Shown here: in pieces, positions 42,630 through 52,145 of the stretch | Numbering within the stretch: the first letter of the stretch is position 1 | How the letters are laid out: every line of letters begins with the position of its first letter | NCBI RefSeq assembly: GCF_008254045.1 | Contig: NZ_CP042425.1 | Span: 6,994,163-7,058,162 of the forward strand | Direction: 5' to 3' | Length of the DNA stretch: 64,000 bases | DNA from: Limnoglobus roseus | GTDB taxonomy: Bacteria > Planctomycetota > Planctomycetia > Gemmatales > Gemmataceae | The notes under the pieces: model-generated | Told to the model about the DNA's origin: nothing | What the model saw: the letters and a program-made list of their open reading frames with translations, nothing else | The model's database searches: none | Program-made: the position numbers and the translations under genes

Positions 42630-44057
42630 ATGTTCACGCGACGAGAGCTTCTGCAAACGACCGGCTCGGGCTTCGGCTTCCTCGCCTTCTCGGCGTTGGC
42701 GCACCACGCCGCCGCCCGCGACGCGGCGGTGAACCCGCTCGCCCCGAAGGCCACGCACTTCCCGGCGAAGGCGAAACGGGTGCTGTTCCTGTGCATGGAC
42801 GGCGGGCCGAGCCACGTGGACACGTTCGATTCCAAGCCGAAGCTCACGGCCGACGACGGCAAGAGTTATAGCGGCGGCCGCGGGCGGTTCGGCGGCAAAC
42901 TGCTCGGTTCGCCGTGGAAGTTCCCGAAGCAGGGGCAAAGCGGCCTGCCGGTCAGCGAACTGTTCCTGGAAGTCGGCAAACACGCGGACGAACTGTGCCT
43001 GCTCAACGGCATGCACACCGACATCCCGAACCACCCGCAGGCGTTCCTGCAAATGCACTGCGGCCTCTTCCAGTTTCCGCGGCCGAGCCTCGGCGCGTGG
43101 GTGCTCTACGGCCTCGGCACCGCCAACGAGAACCTCCCCGGCTTCGTGACCATCTCCCCGCCGACGAACAACGGCGGCCCCGCGAACTACGGCAGCAACT
43201 TCCTCCCGGCCATCTACCAGGGCACCCGGATCGGCGGCGGGGGAGGCGGCTTCTTCGGCGGCGGCACTAACGTCAGCAACATCCGGAACCCCCGGCAGTC
43301 GGTCACCGACCAACGAGCGCAACTCGACTTCACACAGTCGCTCAACAAGGAGAGTCTGGCGAAGTCCGGCGAGAATCCGGCCGTCGATGGGCTGATCGAG
43401 AGTTACGAACTCGCCTTCCGAATGCAGGCGGAGTTGCCGAAGGCCATCGACGTGAGCCGCGAATCGAAGGACACACTCGCCCTCTACGGCATCGGCTCTG
43501 GAAACGGTGGTGGAGGTTTCGGAGGTGGATTGGGCGGGCGGCGAGGCGGCGGCACCGATGGCTTCGGTCGGCAGTGCCTGATGGCCCGCAAGCTCCTGGA
43601 AGCCGGTGTGCGGTTCGTCGAGATTACGAAGGGCGGTTGGGACCAACACCGCAACTTGAAGGAAGACCTCGCGAACAACTGCGAGGCCATCGACAGGCCG
43701 ATCGCCGGTCTGCTGACCGACTTGAAGCAGCGCGGCCTACTCAAAGACACGCTCGTGATCTGGGGCGGCGAGTTTGGCCGGACGCCCTACGCACAGGGGA
43801 CCGACGGGCGCGACCACAACAGCAAGGGCTTCACCATCTGGATGGCCGGCGGCGGCGTGAAGGGCGGGCACGCCCACGGTCGCACCGACGACTACGGCCA
43901 CGAAGCCGTCGAGGGCAAAGTCCACGTCCACGACTGGCACGCGACCGTCCTGCACCTGCTCGGCCTCGACCACGAAAAACTCACGTACCGCCACGCCGGC
44001 CGCGACTTCCGCCTCACCGACGTGAAGGGGAACGTCGTGAAGGAAATCGTGGCGTGA
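42630..44057 (+). CDS. Tat-exported DUF1501 sulfatase-like protein (475 aa)
   Basis: GAGG is 9 nt from ATG 42630; the earlier TTG at 42615 is not needed. The N-terminus has a twin-arginine motif (FTRRELLQTTGSGFG). DUF1501 marks include VLFLCMDGGPSHVDTFDSKP, GLPVSELFLEVGKHADELCL, KGGWDQHRNLKEDLANNCEA and VIWGGEFGRTPYAQGTDGRD. An Asp/His metal site like alkaline phosphatase/sulfatase folds is likely. A glycine-rich insert (about 293-312) is unusual. Operon with the PSD1 gene, 11 nt apart. Confidence 0.88.
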   Translation: MFTRRELLQTTGSGFGFLAFSALAHHAAARDAAVNPLAPKATHFPAKAKRVLFLCMDGGPSHVDTFDSKPKLTADDGKSYSGGRGRFGGKLLGSPWKFPKQGQSGLPVSELFLEVGKHADELCLLNGMHTDIPNHPQAFLQMHCGLFQFPRPSLGAWVLYGLGTANENLPGFVTISPPTNNGGPANYGSNFLPAIYQGTRIGGGGGGFFGGGTNVSNIRNPRQSVTDQRAQLDFTQSLNKESLAKSGENPAVDGLIESYELAFRMQAELPKAIDVSRESKDTLALYGIGSGNGGGGFGGGLGGRRGGGTDGFGRQCLMARKLLEAGVRFVEITKGGWDQHRNLKEDLANNCEAIDRPIAGLLTDLKQRGLLKDTLVIWGGEFGRTPYAQGTDGRDHNSKGFTIWMAGGGVKGGHAHGRTDDYGHEAVEGKVHVHDWHATVLHLLGLDHEKLTYRHAGRDFRLTDVKGNVVKEIVA

Positions 44058-44092
44058 CGAACCGGATCAACCCTTGCCCTTCGAGAGTCCTT

Positions 44093-46063
44093 ATGCGAAC
44101 GCTTTTTGCGATCTTCTGCACCGCGGTCACGGCAATCGCGGCCGACACGGGGAAAGAAGCCCCGCGGCCACTTCCCAGGTCCGAGGGGGGCGTCGGGCGA
44201 TTCGTCCCCGATCTCGCCTTCACCGACCTGAACGGGAAGGCCGGAACGCTCGGCGACTTCGGGAAGCAGAAGTACCTGGTGGTCGCGGTGACGAGTAGCA
44301 GTTGCCCGCTCTCGAAGAAGTTCGCCCCGACGCTCGCGAAGCTGGAAGAAGAGTACGGCAAGAAGGACGTCGCGTTCCTCTTCGTGAACGCGACGAAGAC
44401 GGACAAGCCCGCATCCGCGTTCAAGGGGCCGTACGTCCACGACGCCGACGGCAAACTCGCGGCGGCACTCGGCTTCACGAGTACCTCCGAAGTCGTGGTG
44501 CTCGACGCGGCCCGGACGGTGGTTTACCGCGGTGCGGTGGACGACCAGTACGGACTTGGCTACTCGCTCGACGCCCCGAAGCACCTTTACCTCAAGCCGA
44601 CGCTCGACGCCCTGCTCGCCGGCAAGCCGCCCGAAGTGGCGGCAACAACGGCCCCCGGCTGTGCGCTCGACCTGAGGAAGCCGGAGGCTGCCGCGGTGAC
44701 GTACCACAACCGGATTTCGCGCATTGTGCAACAAAACTGCCAGGAGTGCCACCGGCCCGACGGCGTCGGACCGTTCGCCCTGGAAAGCTACGACGAGGTT
44801 GTTTCGCACAAGGCGATGATCCGCAAAGTCGTGGAGGCCGGGACCATGCCGCCGTGGTTCGCCGCCGAGCCGAAGGCGAAGGATCAGCCACACTTCCTGA
44901 ACGACCGTTCGCTGTCCGCCAGCGACAAGGCCGACCTACTCGCGTGGCTGAAGTCGGATCTCGCCCTGGGGAACGCGACCGACGCGCCCCTGCCGAAGAT
45001 GTGGCCAACCGAATGGCTCATCGGCAAGCCGGACGCGGTGTTTCAGATCGGCAAGCCGACCGAGATCAAGGCGACCGGAACGATGCCGTACCAGAACGTG
45101 ACCGTGGAGACGAACTTCGACGAAGACCGGTGGGTGCAAGCCTTCGAGGTCCGCCCAACGAACAAGGCGGTCGTTCACCACGTGCTGATCCACGTCGTCC
45201 CGAAGACCGGCATCGGTCGATTACTGCCCGGCGCACGGGCCACCACAATCGCGGCATCCGCGGACGACGAACGGCAAGGGTACTTCGCGGCCTACGTGCC
45301 GGGGAACAGCTCCCTGGTTCTCGAAGCCGGCCACGCCCGCAAGTTGCCGAAGGGGGCGACGCTCCGCTTCCAGATTCACTACACGCCGAACGGCGAGGCC
45401 ACGACCGATCAGACCCGCGTGGGTTTCATCTTCGCGAAGGACCCGCCGAGGTTCGAGGTGAAGGTCGGGGCCGTCGCCCAACCGCGGATCAGCATTCCGC
45501 CGGGCGAGGGGAACCACAAGGAAGTCGGCAAGCTCCGGGTGCCGACAGACATCGTCTTGCGATCGGCCGTGCCGCACATGCACGTCCGCGGCAAGGCGTG
45601 CAAATACGAGATCACGTCGCCGGACGGCAAAACCACGACCACGCTGCTGGACATCCCGCGGTACGACTTCAACTGGCAACTCCGCTACCAGTTCGCGGAG
45701 CCGGTCGCGGTGGCGAAGGGCAGCACGATCACGTTCACGGTCTGGTTCGACAACAGCGACAAGAACCCGGCCAACCCGGACCCGACGAAGACGGTGAAGT
45801 GGGGGCCGCAGACCAGCGACGAGATGCACCTCGGCTACCTGGAGTACATCGTCGATCGGCAGTCGCCGTCGGCCGGCACGACCACGCTGCACGAGAAGCC
45901 GACGATCCCGAAGGAAGGCCTACCGATCCCGGAGCGGTTCAAGATGCTCTTGGACAAGTACGACACGAACAACGACGGCAAGCTCGACGAGAAGGAAATC
46001 GACGCCATGCCGGGGCCGTTGAAGGAGCGGGTCTGGGACTTCATTCGCAGCAACGGCAACTGA
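44093..46063 (+). CDS. Redoxin / cytochrome-c / copper monooxygenase-like fusion (656 aa)
   Basis: ATG 44093 starts a signal peptide (RTLFAIFCTAVTAIAA). Redoxin-fold domain at about 38-165: the LGDFGKQKYLVVAVTSSSCP segment, in which the resolving Cys of CxxC is Ser (CPLS). A haem motif CQECH near 220 in a PSCyt-like segment. Then an ascorbate-dependent copper-monooxygenase-like beta domain (about 300-580) with His motifs VHHVLIH, FQIHYT and PHMHVRG. A C-terminal EF-hand loop DTNNDGKLDEKE (about 624-635). Extracellular redox enzyme, substrate unknown. Follows the DUF1501 gene by 35 nt. Confidence 0.8.
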   Translation: MRTLFAIFCTAVTAIAADTGKEAPRPLPRSEGGVGRFVPDLAFTDLNGKAGTLGDFGKQKYLVVAVTSSSCPLSKKFAPTLAKLEEEYGKKDVAFLFVNATKTDKPASAFKGPYVHDADGKLAAALGFTSTSEVVVLDAARTVVYRGAVDDQYGLGYSLDAPKHLYLKPTLDALLAGKPPEVAATTAPGCALDLRKPEAAAVTYHNRISRIVQQNCQECHRPDGVGPFALESYDEVVSHKAMIRKVVEAGTMPPWFAAEPKAKDQPHFLNDRSLSASDKADLLAWLKSDLALGNATDAPLPKMWPTEWLIGKPDAVFQIGKPTEIKATGTMPYQNVTVETNFDEDRWVQAFEVRPTNKAVVHHVLIHVVPKTGIGRLLPGARATTIAASADDERQGYFAAYVPGNSSLVLEAGHARKLPKGATLRFQIHYTPNGEATTDQTRVGFIFAKDPPRFEVKVGAVAQPRISIPPGEGNHKEVGKLRVPTDIVLRSAVPHMHVRGKACKYEITSPDGKTTTTLLDIPRYDFNWQLRYQFAEPVAVAKGSTITFTVWFDNSDKNPANPDPTKTVKWGPQTSDEMHLGYLEYIVDRQSPSAGTTTLHEKPTIPKEGLPIPERFKMLLDKYDTNNDGKLDEKEIDAMPGPLKERVWDFIRSNGN

Positions 46064-46075
46064 CCGGGGAGCGGA

Positions 46076-47314
46076 TCACCGCACGGTGTGGAAGACGGTG
46101 CCGCTGCGGGCTTCGGGCTCCTCGCCCGTCAGTGCCCCCGGCGGCGTCTGCCGCCAGACCATGCCTTGAACAGCCGCCTGGTAGCCACTTTCGTAGAGCG
46201 GCCGCATTTCGCGGGCACGAATGCGGGTGCTGATCTCGTCGATCTTGTAGTCTTTCGGGATCGCGGCCAGGTTGAACTGCATTCCCGTCGTCACGCACAG
46301 GGCGTACATCTTGATCAGCTCTTCCTTGTACAGCGCGTACAGCGACGATGACACGCCGGCCCCCACCCGTTTCAAGATGCCCATCCGGCCGATGACGGGG
46401 TCCGGGTCGATCTTTCCCGCCGCGAGGCAGTACAGTTGCGACCCGACGAGCGCTTTCGTTCCCGGCGTCGGAACCTGGTGCGGGGCGAACCGGATGAACG
46501 ACTGTGCCACGACCCCGGCGTCCGAGTGAATCTCCGTGTAGTGCTTGCCGTCCACCACCACGTCGATTTCCACCGGCGGTAGCAAGCCCGGCACGGCGGT
46601 CGCAGCGAGGATGACCTTGCGGACGAGGGCCACGGATTCCGGCGTCCCCCGGCACGCAATCTCGCCGATGTCCCAGATCGTGAGTTGCTTCTCGTGGATG
46701 TTCAACGTACCGATGTACAGCCGCCGCCCGGCTTGGTGAGCGGCGGCGATCTCGGCGAGTCGGTCGCAGGTGATTTCTTCCTCGATCACCTGCTTCATCC
46801 CGTAGGGGTAGCCGAGCGAGCCGTGGAACGAGAGGTTGTGCAACGGGCGGAGTTTGAACAGGTCGGACTGGTCGGTTTCGGTAAAGAACTTCTTCAACTT
46901 GTCGTCGTACTGTGGGCCGAGGAAGGCGTAGACCGAGACGATCGCGCCACTGCTAACACCCGTCACGATGTCGAAATCCGGCCGCGTGCCGTGGACCGTC
47001 CACCCGGCCAGAATGCCCGCGGAATAGGCCCCATACTTCCCGCCGGCGGACAGCGAGAGAATGTTCATCGGCTTGACGACCGCAACCGGGCCGGACCGCG
47101 GCGCACCAGAGCACTCGGCAGCCAAATTCTCGATAATGATCTTGTCCGTCTGGGGGTGGGTGTACCCTTCCCGGCCGGGTTCCTTCCAGGTCTGTTTCAG
47201 CAGTTCTTTCGGCGGGTCGTTCGACGGCACCAGCCGGCAGCCCACCGCGAACGGGAGCAGTGCCGCCAGTGCCGCGCACGAAACGAACCATCCGACGCGC
47301 GGGGCCGTGAGCAT
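46076..47314 (-). CDS. Patatin-like phospholipase lipoprotein (412 aa)
   Basis: ATG 47314 gives a lipoprotein signal with lipobox AVGC (about 20-23). The patatin fold is shown by LSAGGKYGAYSAGIL (oxyanion loop), GVSSGAIVS with the nucleophile serine (GxSxG) and SDAG for the catalytic Asp. Hydrolyses acyl esters of lipids; anchored to a membrane facing the periplasm. Convergent with the redoxin fusion; divergent from the Bat operon with 108 nt between. Confidence 0.82.
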   Translation of the reverse strand: MLTAPRVGWFVSCAALAALLPFAVGCRLVPSNDPPKELLKQTWKEPGREGYTHPQTDKIIIENLAAECSGAPRSGPVAVVKPMNILSLSAGGKYGAYSAGILAGWTVHGTRPDFDIVTGVSSGAIVSVYAFLGPQYDDKLKKFFTETDQSDLFKLRPLHNLSFHGSLGYPYGMKQVIEEEITCDRLAEIAAAHQAGRRLYIGTLNIHEKQLTIWDIGEIACRGTPESVALVRKVILAATAVPGLLPPVEIDVVVDGKHYTEIHSDAGVVAQSFIRFAPHQVPTPGTKALVGSQLYCLAAGKIDPDPVIGRMGILKRVGAGVSSSLYALYKEELIKMYALCVTTGMQFNLAAIPKDYKIDEISTRIRAREMRPLYESGYQAAVQGMVWRQTPPGALTGEEPEARSGTVFHTVR

Positions 47315-47328
47315 AGTGCGTCTGCCAG

Positions 47329-47356
47329 TTGGGAAGTTTCCCCGACCAGGTAATAT
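47329..47356 (+). promoter_or_regulatory. Possible promoter of the Bat operon
   Basis: TTGGGA (47329-47334), 16-nt spacer, TAATAT (47351-47356), 66 nt before the first Bat gene. Each box matches the consensus only in part. Confidence 0.3.
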
Positions 47357-47422
47357 CGACACACCGGACCGGCTACAACAGAAATGTCGCCTGAATCGTG
47401 AAGATGGGATATTCTGGTCAGG

Positions 47423-48454
47423 ATGTCGTTTACCACACTCCCGTACCTTCTTATTTTGCCGCTTGCGCCACTTGTCTTGTGGTGGTGGCTCCGGCGGCGC
47501 AAACCCGCGCTCCGGTATTCTGACCTTTCACTGCTAGCGAAGCTACCCCGCGGTCGGGCGAAGGCGGCCCGGTGGTTGGCGGCCGGCCTCCGCGGCGGAA
47601 TCGTGCTTTGTGTGATTCTGGCGCTGGCCGGGCCGCGTTTCCCCGACCAAACGACCCGCCTGCCGACCGAGGGCATCGCGATGGTGTTCGCCTGCGACGT
47701 GTCCGGGAGCATGGCCGAGCAAGACTTCATGTGGTCGCCCGCCGAACCGCCGGTGGCCCGCATCGCGGCGGCCAAGCGGGCCTTCGAACTCTTCGTGACC
47801 GGCGGAACGACGCCGGACGGCACGCACTTCGAAGGCCGACCCGGCGATCAGATCGGTCTCGTCGTCTTCGCCGCGTGGCCGCACACCGAGTGCCCGCTGA
47901 CACTGAACCACACCGTTCTCCTCGGCATTCTCGACGCCGAAAAGCCGCGGGACTCCGGGCTAGACGCCGGCACCAACATCGGTGACGCGATCGCCGAGGG
48001 GTTGATCCGCCTCAAGGCGGCCAGCGACCGGAAGCGGGTGTTAATCCTCCTCTCCGACGGGGAGCACAACACCACGGCGAGCGGGCCGGACTCGCCTTTC
48101 ACGCCCCAACAGGCGGCCCAACTCGCGGCGAATTTGCACGTCCCGATCTACACCATCGAGTGCGGCGGCGACCCGAAGCCGGACGCCTCGGCCGAACAGC
48201 GCCAGCAGCGGGAAGACGGGCGGGCCGTGCTGAAGAGTGTGGCCGACCTGACCGGCGGCAAGAGCTTCATCGCGAACAGCGGCGGCGACCTCCGCGACAT
48301 CTACCAGCAGATCGACCGCCTCGAACGGCAACCGATCGTGAGTTTCACTTACCGCCGGTATCACGACCTCTTCCCCGCCCTGACCGCGGCCGCGGTCGGC
48401 GGTCTCGCGCTGCTCATCCTGTTAGAAGCGATCGTGTGGAGGCGCGTGCCGTGA
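47423..48454 (+). CDS. BatA/BatB-type VWA membrane protein (343 aa)
   Basis: N-terminal membrane anchor pair (about 5-23 and 57-70), then a von Willebrand A domain with an intact metal site DVSGSMAE (about 92-99) and later TNIGDAIAEGL and LLSDGEHN, and a final transmembrane helix (about 318-338). Typical of the Bacteroides aerotolerance (Bat) family, which sits in the inner membrane and supports envelope integrity. First gene of a five-gene run; its stop overlaps the next start (GTGA). Confidence 0.85.
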   Translation: MSFTTLPYLLILPLAPLVLWWWLRRRKPALRYSDLSLLAKLPRGRAKAARWLAAGLRGGIVLCVILALAGPRFPDQTTRLPTEGIAMVFACDVSGSMAEQDFMWSPAEPPVARIAAAKRAFELFVTGGTTPDGTHFEGRPGDQIGLVVFAAWPHTECPLTLNHTVLLGILDAEKPRDSGLDAGTNIGDAIAEGLIRLKAASDRKRVLILLSDGEHNTTASGPDSPFTPQQAAQLAANLHVPIYTIECGGDPKPDASAEQRQQREDGRAVLKSVADLTGGKSFIANSGGDLRDIYQQIDRLERQPIVSFTYRRYHDLFPALTAAAVGGLALLILLEAIVWRRVP

Positions 48455-49566
48455 GCCTCGACCTGTTTGCCGCCTCGGCCGCGGGGGCGTGGCTGAACGA
48501 CGCCCGCGAGTTCCTCGCCGCACTGCGATTCCGGCACCCGCCTTTGCTGTGGTTGTCGTTCGTTCCCGTGATCATGACGCTTCTCGCCTGGGCAATGCGA
48601 CGAGGGCAACAATCAGGGCTGTCGCGGTTCGGCCGCCTCGGTGCCGTGGCGGCCCTTCAGACGCTTCCCCGCGGAACAGCCCGGCTGGCGAAACTATCGG
48701 CGGTCTTTGCATGGCTGCTGTTGGTGATGGCCGTCGCCCGCCCGCAGTGGGGCCAGAGCGAGGAACGCGGCGTGGCAGTCGGCCGGGACGTGGTACTCGT
48801 CCTCGACTTCAGCCGCAGCATGTGGGCCGAAGACATGGCCGGCCGCACGAACCCAGCCCGCTGGCAAGCGGCCGTGGCAGGAGCAACAGAACTGGTCGAA
48901 CAAATGCGATCACGCGGCGGCCACCGCGTCGCGGTAATCGTCTTTGCGTCGCGACCGAAACTGGTAGTCCCGTTGACGACTGACTACGACCACATCCGTT
49001 TCAAGCTCGGCGAACTGGACGCGCGAACGCCGCCCGCGGAGGTTCGGCCCGCCGACGACACGGCATCGTCGGGCACGCGGATCGGTGGCGCGATCGAGGC
49101 GGCTATTGCGGCGCACGACCCGCGCTTCCCCGGCTTGCAAGACATTCTCCTCTTCACCGACGGCGACGACCCGGCCGAAGATCAGGAGTGGCGATCCGGC
49201 GTCACGGACGCGCGGAACGCGAAAGTGCCCGTTCACGTCGTCGGACTCGGCGACCCCCTGCACGAATCTTCGGTCCTCCACCGCGGCGAGTTCCTGGAAG
49301 CGGAGGGCAAGAACGGCGTGCGTGTACCGGTTCTGACGCGGTTGCACGAAGACGTGGCGTCCGCCATCGCGGAGGAAACTCGCGGGGCGTACCTGCCGGC
49401 TCGCCGCGACCCGCCACAGTTGGCCGCGTTCTTCCAGTCGAAGATCGAATCGAACGCCACTCGCGACGTGAGCGACGAGCGCCTGCCGCAACCGCGTGAG
49501 CGGTACGAATGGTTCCTCGGGCCGGCCGGGTTGTTACTGTTGTGGGTTTGGTGGCGGGAGCGATAA
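48451..49566 (+). CDS. Second BatA/BatB-type VWA membrane protein (371 aa)
   Basis: GTG 48451 is chosen because it overlaps the previous stop by four bases. N-terminal membrane segment, then a VWA domain with LVLDFSRSMWAEDM (metal site DxSxS as DFSRS), a GTRIGGAIEAAI block and LLFTDGDDP, and a C-terminal membrane helix (GPAGLLLLWVWW). Paralogous to the gene before it. Together they probably form a VWA heteromer. Confidence 0.85.
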   Translation: MSLDLFAASAAGAWLNDAREFLAALRFRHPPLLWLSFVPVIMTLLAWAMRRGQQSGLSRFGRLGAVAALQTLPRGTARLAKLSAVFAWLLLVMAVARPQWGQSEERGVAVGRDVVLVLDFSRSMWAEDMAGRTNPARWQAAVAGATELVEQMRSRGGHRVAVIVFASRPKLVVPLTTDYDHIRFKLGELDARTPPAEVRPADDTASSGTRIGGAIEAAIAAHDPRFPGLQDILLFTDGDDPAEDQEWRSGVTDARNAKVPVHVVGLGDPLHESSVLHRGEFLEAEGKNGVRVPVLTRLHEDVASAIAEETRGAYLPARRDPPQLAAFFQSKIESNATRDVSDERLPQPRERYEWFLGPAGLLLLWVWWRER

Positions 49567-49583
49567 CGCTTACAATCGAAAGC

Positions 49584-50420
49584 ATGAGCCGCACTCTGCT
49601 CGTCTTGTTCGCCCTGTCCACCACGGCGGTACCGCCACCGGAGGCGCGGCCCGACGAGGCACTCCGCGCCGCGAACGGGGCCGCCCGTCAGGGTAATTTC
49701 TCGCTCGCCGACACACTACTCGACCAGAGCGCAGAGCGGTCGCGCGACCCCGGACTGATCGCGTTCAACCGGGCGATGATCTGCTTCGAAATCGGCGACT
49801 ACCGTGAAGCCGAGATGAACTACGTCCGCTGCCTCGACGACCGCGCGATCCCCGAGGAACGCCGGATACAAGCAGTCTACAACCGCGGCGTTTGCCTGCT
49901 TCACCGCGGAGAGGACGCAAAGTTGCTACGAGTGGCGATCGGGTGCTTCGAACAGTGTCTCGATTCGCCCGCGACGGCCGGCACACTTATGCAAGACGTT
50001 CGCCACAACCTCGAACTCGCGAAGTTACTCTGGGGTCAAGCCCGCGCGAAGCAGAAAGAACCGCCGACGCCGAACGAGTCTTACGAACCGGAACCGCCCC
50101 GCGCGAAGCCGATCGAGACGACGCCGGATGACATCGGGACCGAACAGAATGCGAATCAACAAGCCAACCGCGATCCAGCCGGCACTCAGATGAACCCGTC
50201 GCCGCGCACCGGATCGACGCCGAACGCCACGGCGGCACAGCAGACGCCGGGAGCCGGCACGATGCCGGTGGTCAGCGGTGACGCGGCCGAAGTCCAGAAG
50301 CTGTCGCCGGAAGACACGACATTGTTACTCGACAAGACGGACGCCCGGTTGCGGCAGGCGCGACAGAAGAACGAACAAATGCGCGCGGGACCGGAGCGGC
50401 CGAATGTTCGCGACTGGTAA
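49584..50420 (+). CDS. BatC-like TPR protein (278 aa)
   Basis: I prefer ATG 49584, which gives a signal peptide (RTLLVLFALSTTAV), over the ATG at 49509 inside the previous gene. Residues 30-150 hold three TPR-like helix pairs (PGLIAFNRAMICFEIGDYRE, AVYNRGVCLLHRGEDA). The C-terminal 130 residues are Pro/Thr/Asn-rich and disordered. Overlaps the following gene by 17 nt. Role: periplasmic scaffold of the Bat complex. Confidence 0.75.
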   Translation: MSRTLLVLFALSTTAVPPPEARPDEALRAANGAARQGNFSLADTLLDQSAERSRDPGLIAFNRAMICFEIGDYREAEMNYVRCLDDRAIPEERRIQAVYNRGVCLLHRGEDAKLLRVAIGCFEQCLDSPATAGTLMQDVRHNLELAKLLWGQARAKQKEPPTPNESYEPEPPRAKPIETTPDDIGTEQNANQQANRDPAGTQMNPSPRTGSTPNATAAQQTPGAGTMPVVSGDAAEVQKLSPEDTTLLLDKTDARLRQARQKNEQMRAGPERPNVRDW

Positions 50421-51399
50421 TCGCGCAGTCTTATTCTTGCTCCTCCTCGCGTCGCCGACTGCGGCTCAGGAGTTCGCCGACGAAGACGCGCCGGCGATTC
50501 ATCAAGCGCGGCCGAACTTCTACAACGCCGTCGGCGGCCGGAACCTCAAAGTCACGTGGTCGGCGGAACCGACCACACTCTCCGTCGATTCCGAACTGAC
50601 GCTGACCCTGACCGTCAGCGGGGCCGTCAACCCGCAGCGTGTTCGGCGGCCCGACCTGGCCGCGATGCCGGCCTTCAAATCTCGCTTCCAACAGATCACA
50701 GCCGGCACGGACCCGCCCGTCGAGAAAACTTCACCCCGCGTCACCTTTACCTACCGCCTTCGGCCGCGGGACGAAAGCGTCCGAGATGTCCCGGAACTCC
50801 AGTACGACTACTACTCGACCGCGACGGGAAAGCCCGAGACGAGATACCTCGACGCGATCCCGTTGCAAGTCACGGCGGCCGCCGTTGTCCTGCCCTCGCC
50901 TCTGCCACTCGACGGCCCGCCGCGGCTATTCCGGCTTCCCTCCGAGGCGGCATTGCAAAGCAGGACGAAGCACGATCCGAACTGGTGGCACTGGCGGGGA
51001 CTGCTCGTCGCGATGATTCTCGCCGTGGCCGGGGGAGTCGCGATCTGGCGACTTCGTAACCCGAACGGGCGGCGATTCGCTCGGGTTCGCCGTCACCGGG
51101 CCGTTCGGAATGCCCTCGACACAATGGATCGCGCGTCCGAATCGCTCGAACCACTCGCGCTTGTGTCGAGCGCCCTTCGCCGCTACTTCTGGGAGCGTCA
51201 CGGCTTGCCCACGGTCGCGTCACCGGGCGAACTCGAAACCGCCTTTCGCGCGGCCGCCATTCCCGCAGAACGGATCGCCCCGGCGGTGGAACTCCTTCGC
51301 AAGATCGACGCGGCTCGGTTCGGCGGCGATAGTGACAACGCGCTGTCACTGATCGCACTGGCGCGCGAACTCGTGTTGACCTGGGAGGGCGTCGAATGA
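50404..51399 (+). CDS. BatD-like protein (331 aa)
   Basis: Signal peptide (RAVLFLLLLASPTAAQ), an immunoglobulin-like beta domain (about 45-165: LKVTWSAEPTTLSVDSELTL, then FTYRLRPRDESVRDVPELQY), a transmembrane helix (about 205-220) and a cytoplasmic helical tail. The order matches BatD of the aerotolerance operon. Overlaps both neighbours (17 nt and 4 nt). Confidence 0.8.
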   Translation: MFATGNRAVLFLLLLASPTAAQEFADEDAPAIHQARPNFYNAVGGRNLKVTWSAEPTTLSVDSELTLTLTVSGAVNPQRVRRPDLAAMPAFKSRFQQITAGTDPPVEKTSPRVTFTYRLRPRDESVRDVPELQYDYYSTATGKPETRYLDAIPLQVTAAAVVLPSPLPLDGPPRLFRLPSEAALQSRTKHDPNWWHWRGLLVAMILAVAGGVAIWRLRNPNGRRFARVRRHRAVRNALDTMDRASESLEPLALVSSALRRYFWERHGLPTVASPGELETAFRAAAIPAERIAPAVELLRKIDAARFGGDSDNALSLIALARELVLTWEGVE

Positions 51400-52142
51400 T
51401 CGCGGCCCTTCTGTTATTGAGCTTCGCCACGGCTGGGAACGTAACAACCCCGGAGCAGGACTTCGAACAGGGCGTGAGTTTGCGGGAGAACGCCCGGGCG
51501 GCCCGCGAGTCGTTCGCGCGAGCGGCCCGCGGGTTCGACCGCGCGTGGGGCGAATCCCCCTCGCCGGGCCTGGCGGTCGCGCGGGGGCGGTCGCACTTCC
51601 TGGCCGGCAATCTGCCGCAATCGCTGGCGGCACTCCACGCCGGGCTGGCGCTCGCCCCCTACGACGCGGAGTTGCAGGCCGACCTGCGGGCCGTGCGCGG
51701 CACGATCCGCTACCCGGAACCGGCCGACCCCAACTTGCGCGTGCGGCCCGATGAGTGGGGCGGCCTTCGTTCTCGCGTCTCGCCGTGGGATGCTTACTTC
51801 GTGGGTATCACGTTCGGCATCGTAGCGGTGGTCGGTAGCATCTTCTTTTTCACGACCCGGCCGCGGTGGTCGGGCGTCGTTGCCATCGTCGGGTGGGTTG
51901 GAGTCGTCGCGAGTGCGGCATTGGCCTGGAAGATTGGCAACACGGAAGTACGGCCCGTCGCGATAGTGACGACCGACACGGTTCTACGGCGGGGGAACGG
52001 AACGAGTTTCCAGCCACGGACACCCGAACCGCTGCCGCGCGGGACAGAACTCTGGGAGGTCGGCAGCCGGGGGGGATGGCTTCAGGTCGAATTGCCGGGC
52101 GGGGCGATCGGGTGGGTTCCGGAACAGACTGTGCTGAAGTGA
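51396..52142 (+). CDS. BatE-like TPR/SH3 protein (248 aa)
   Basis: Short signal (MIAALLLLSFATAG), a TPR-like helical segment (about 20-105), two transmembrane helices (about 128-185) and a C-terminal SH3b-type domain (TDTVLRRGNGTSFQPR, then VGSRGGWLQVELPGGAIGWV). Closes the Bat operon; ATGA overlap with the gene before. The SH3 domain may bind peptidoglycan or a partner protein. Confidence 0.8.
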   Translation: MIAALLLLSFATAGNVTTPEQDFEQGVSLRENARAARESFARAARGFDRAWGESPSPGLAVARGRSHFLAGNLPQSLAALHAGLALAPYDAELQADLRAVRGTIRYPEPADPNLRVRPDEWGGLRSRVSPWDAYFVGITFGIVAVVGSIFFFTTRPRWSGVVAIVGWVGVVASAALAWKIGNTEVRPVAIVTTDTVLRRGNGTSFQPRTPEPLPRGTELWEVGSRGGWLQVELPGGAIGWVPEQTVLK

Positions 52143-52145
52143 CGA

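Noticed and set aside
43574..46063. An 829-codon start for the redoxin fusion
   Set aside because: The upstream part overlaps the DUF1501 gene in another frame; ATG 44093 gives a proper signal peptide.
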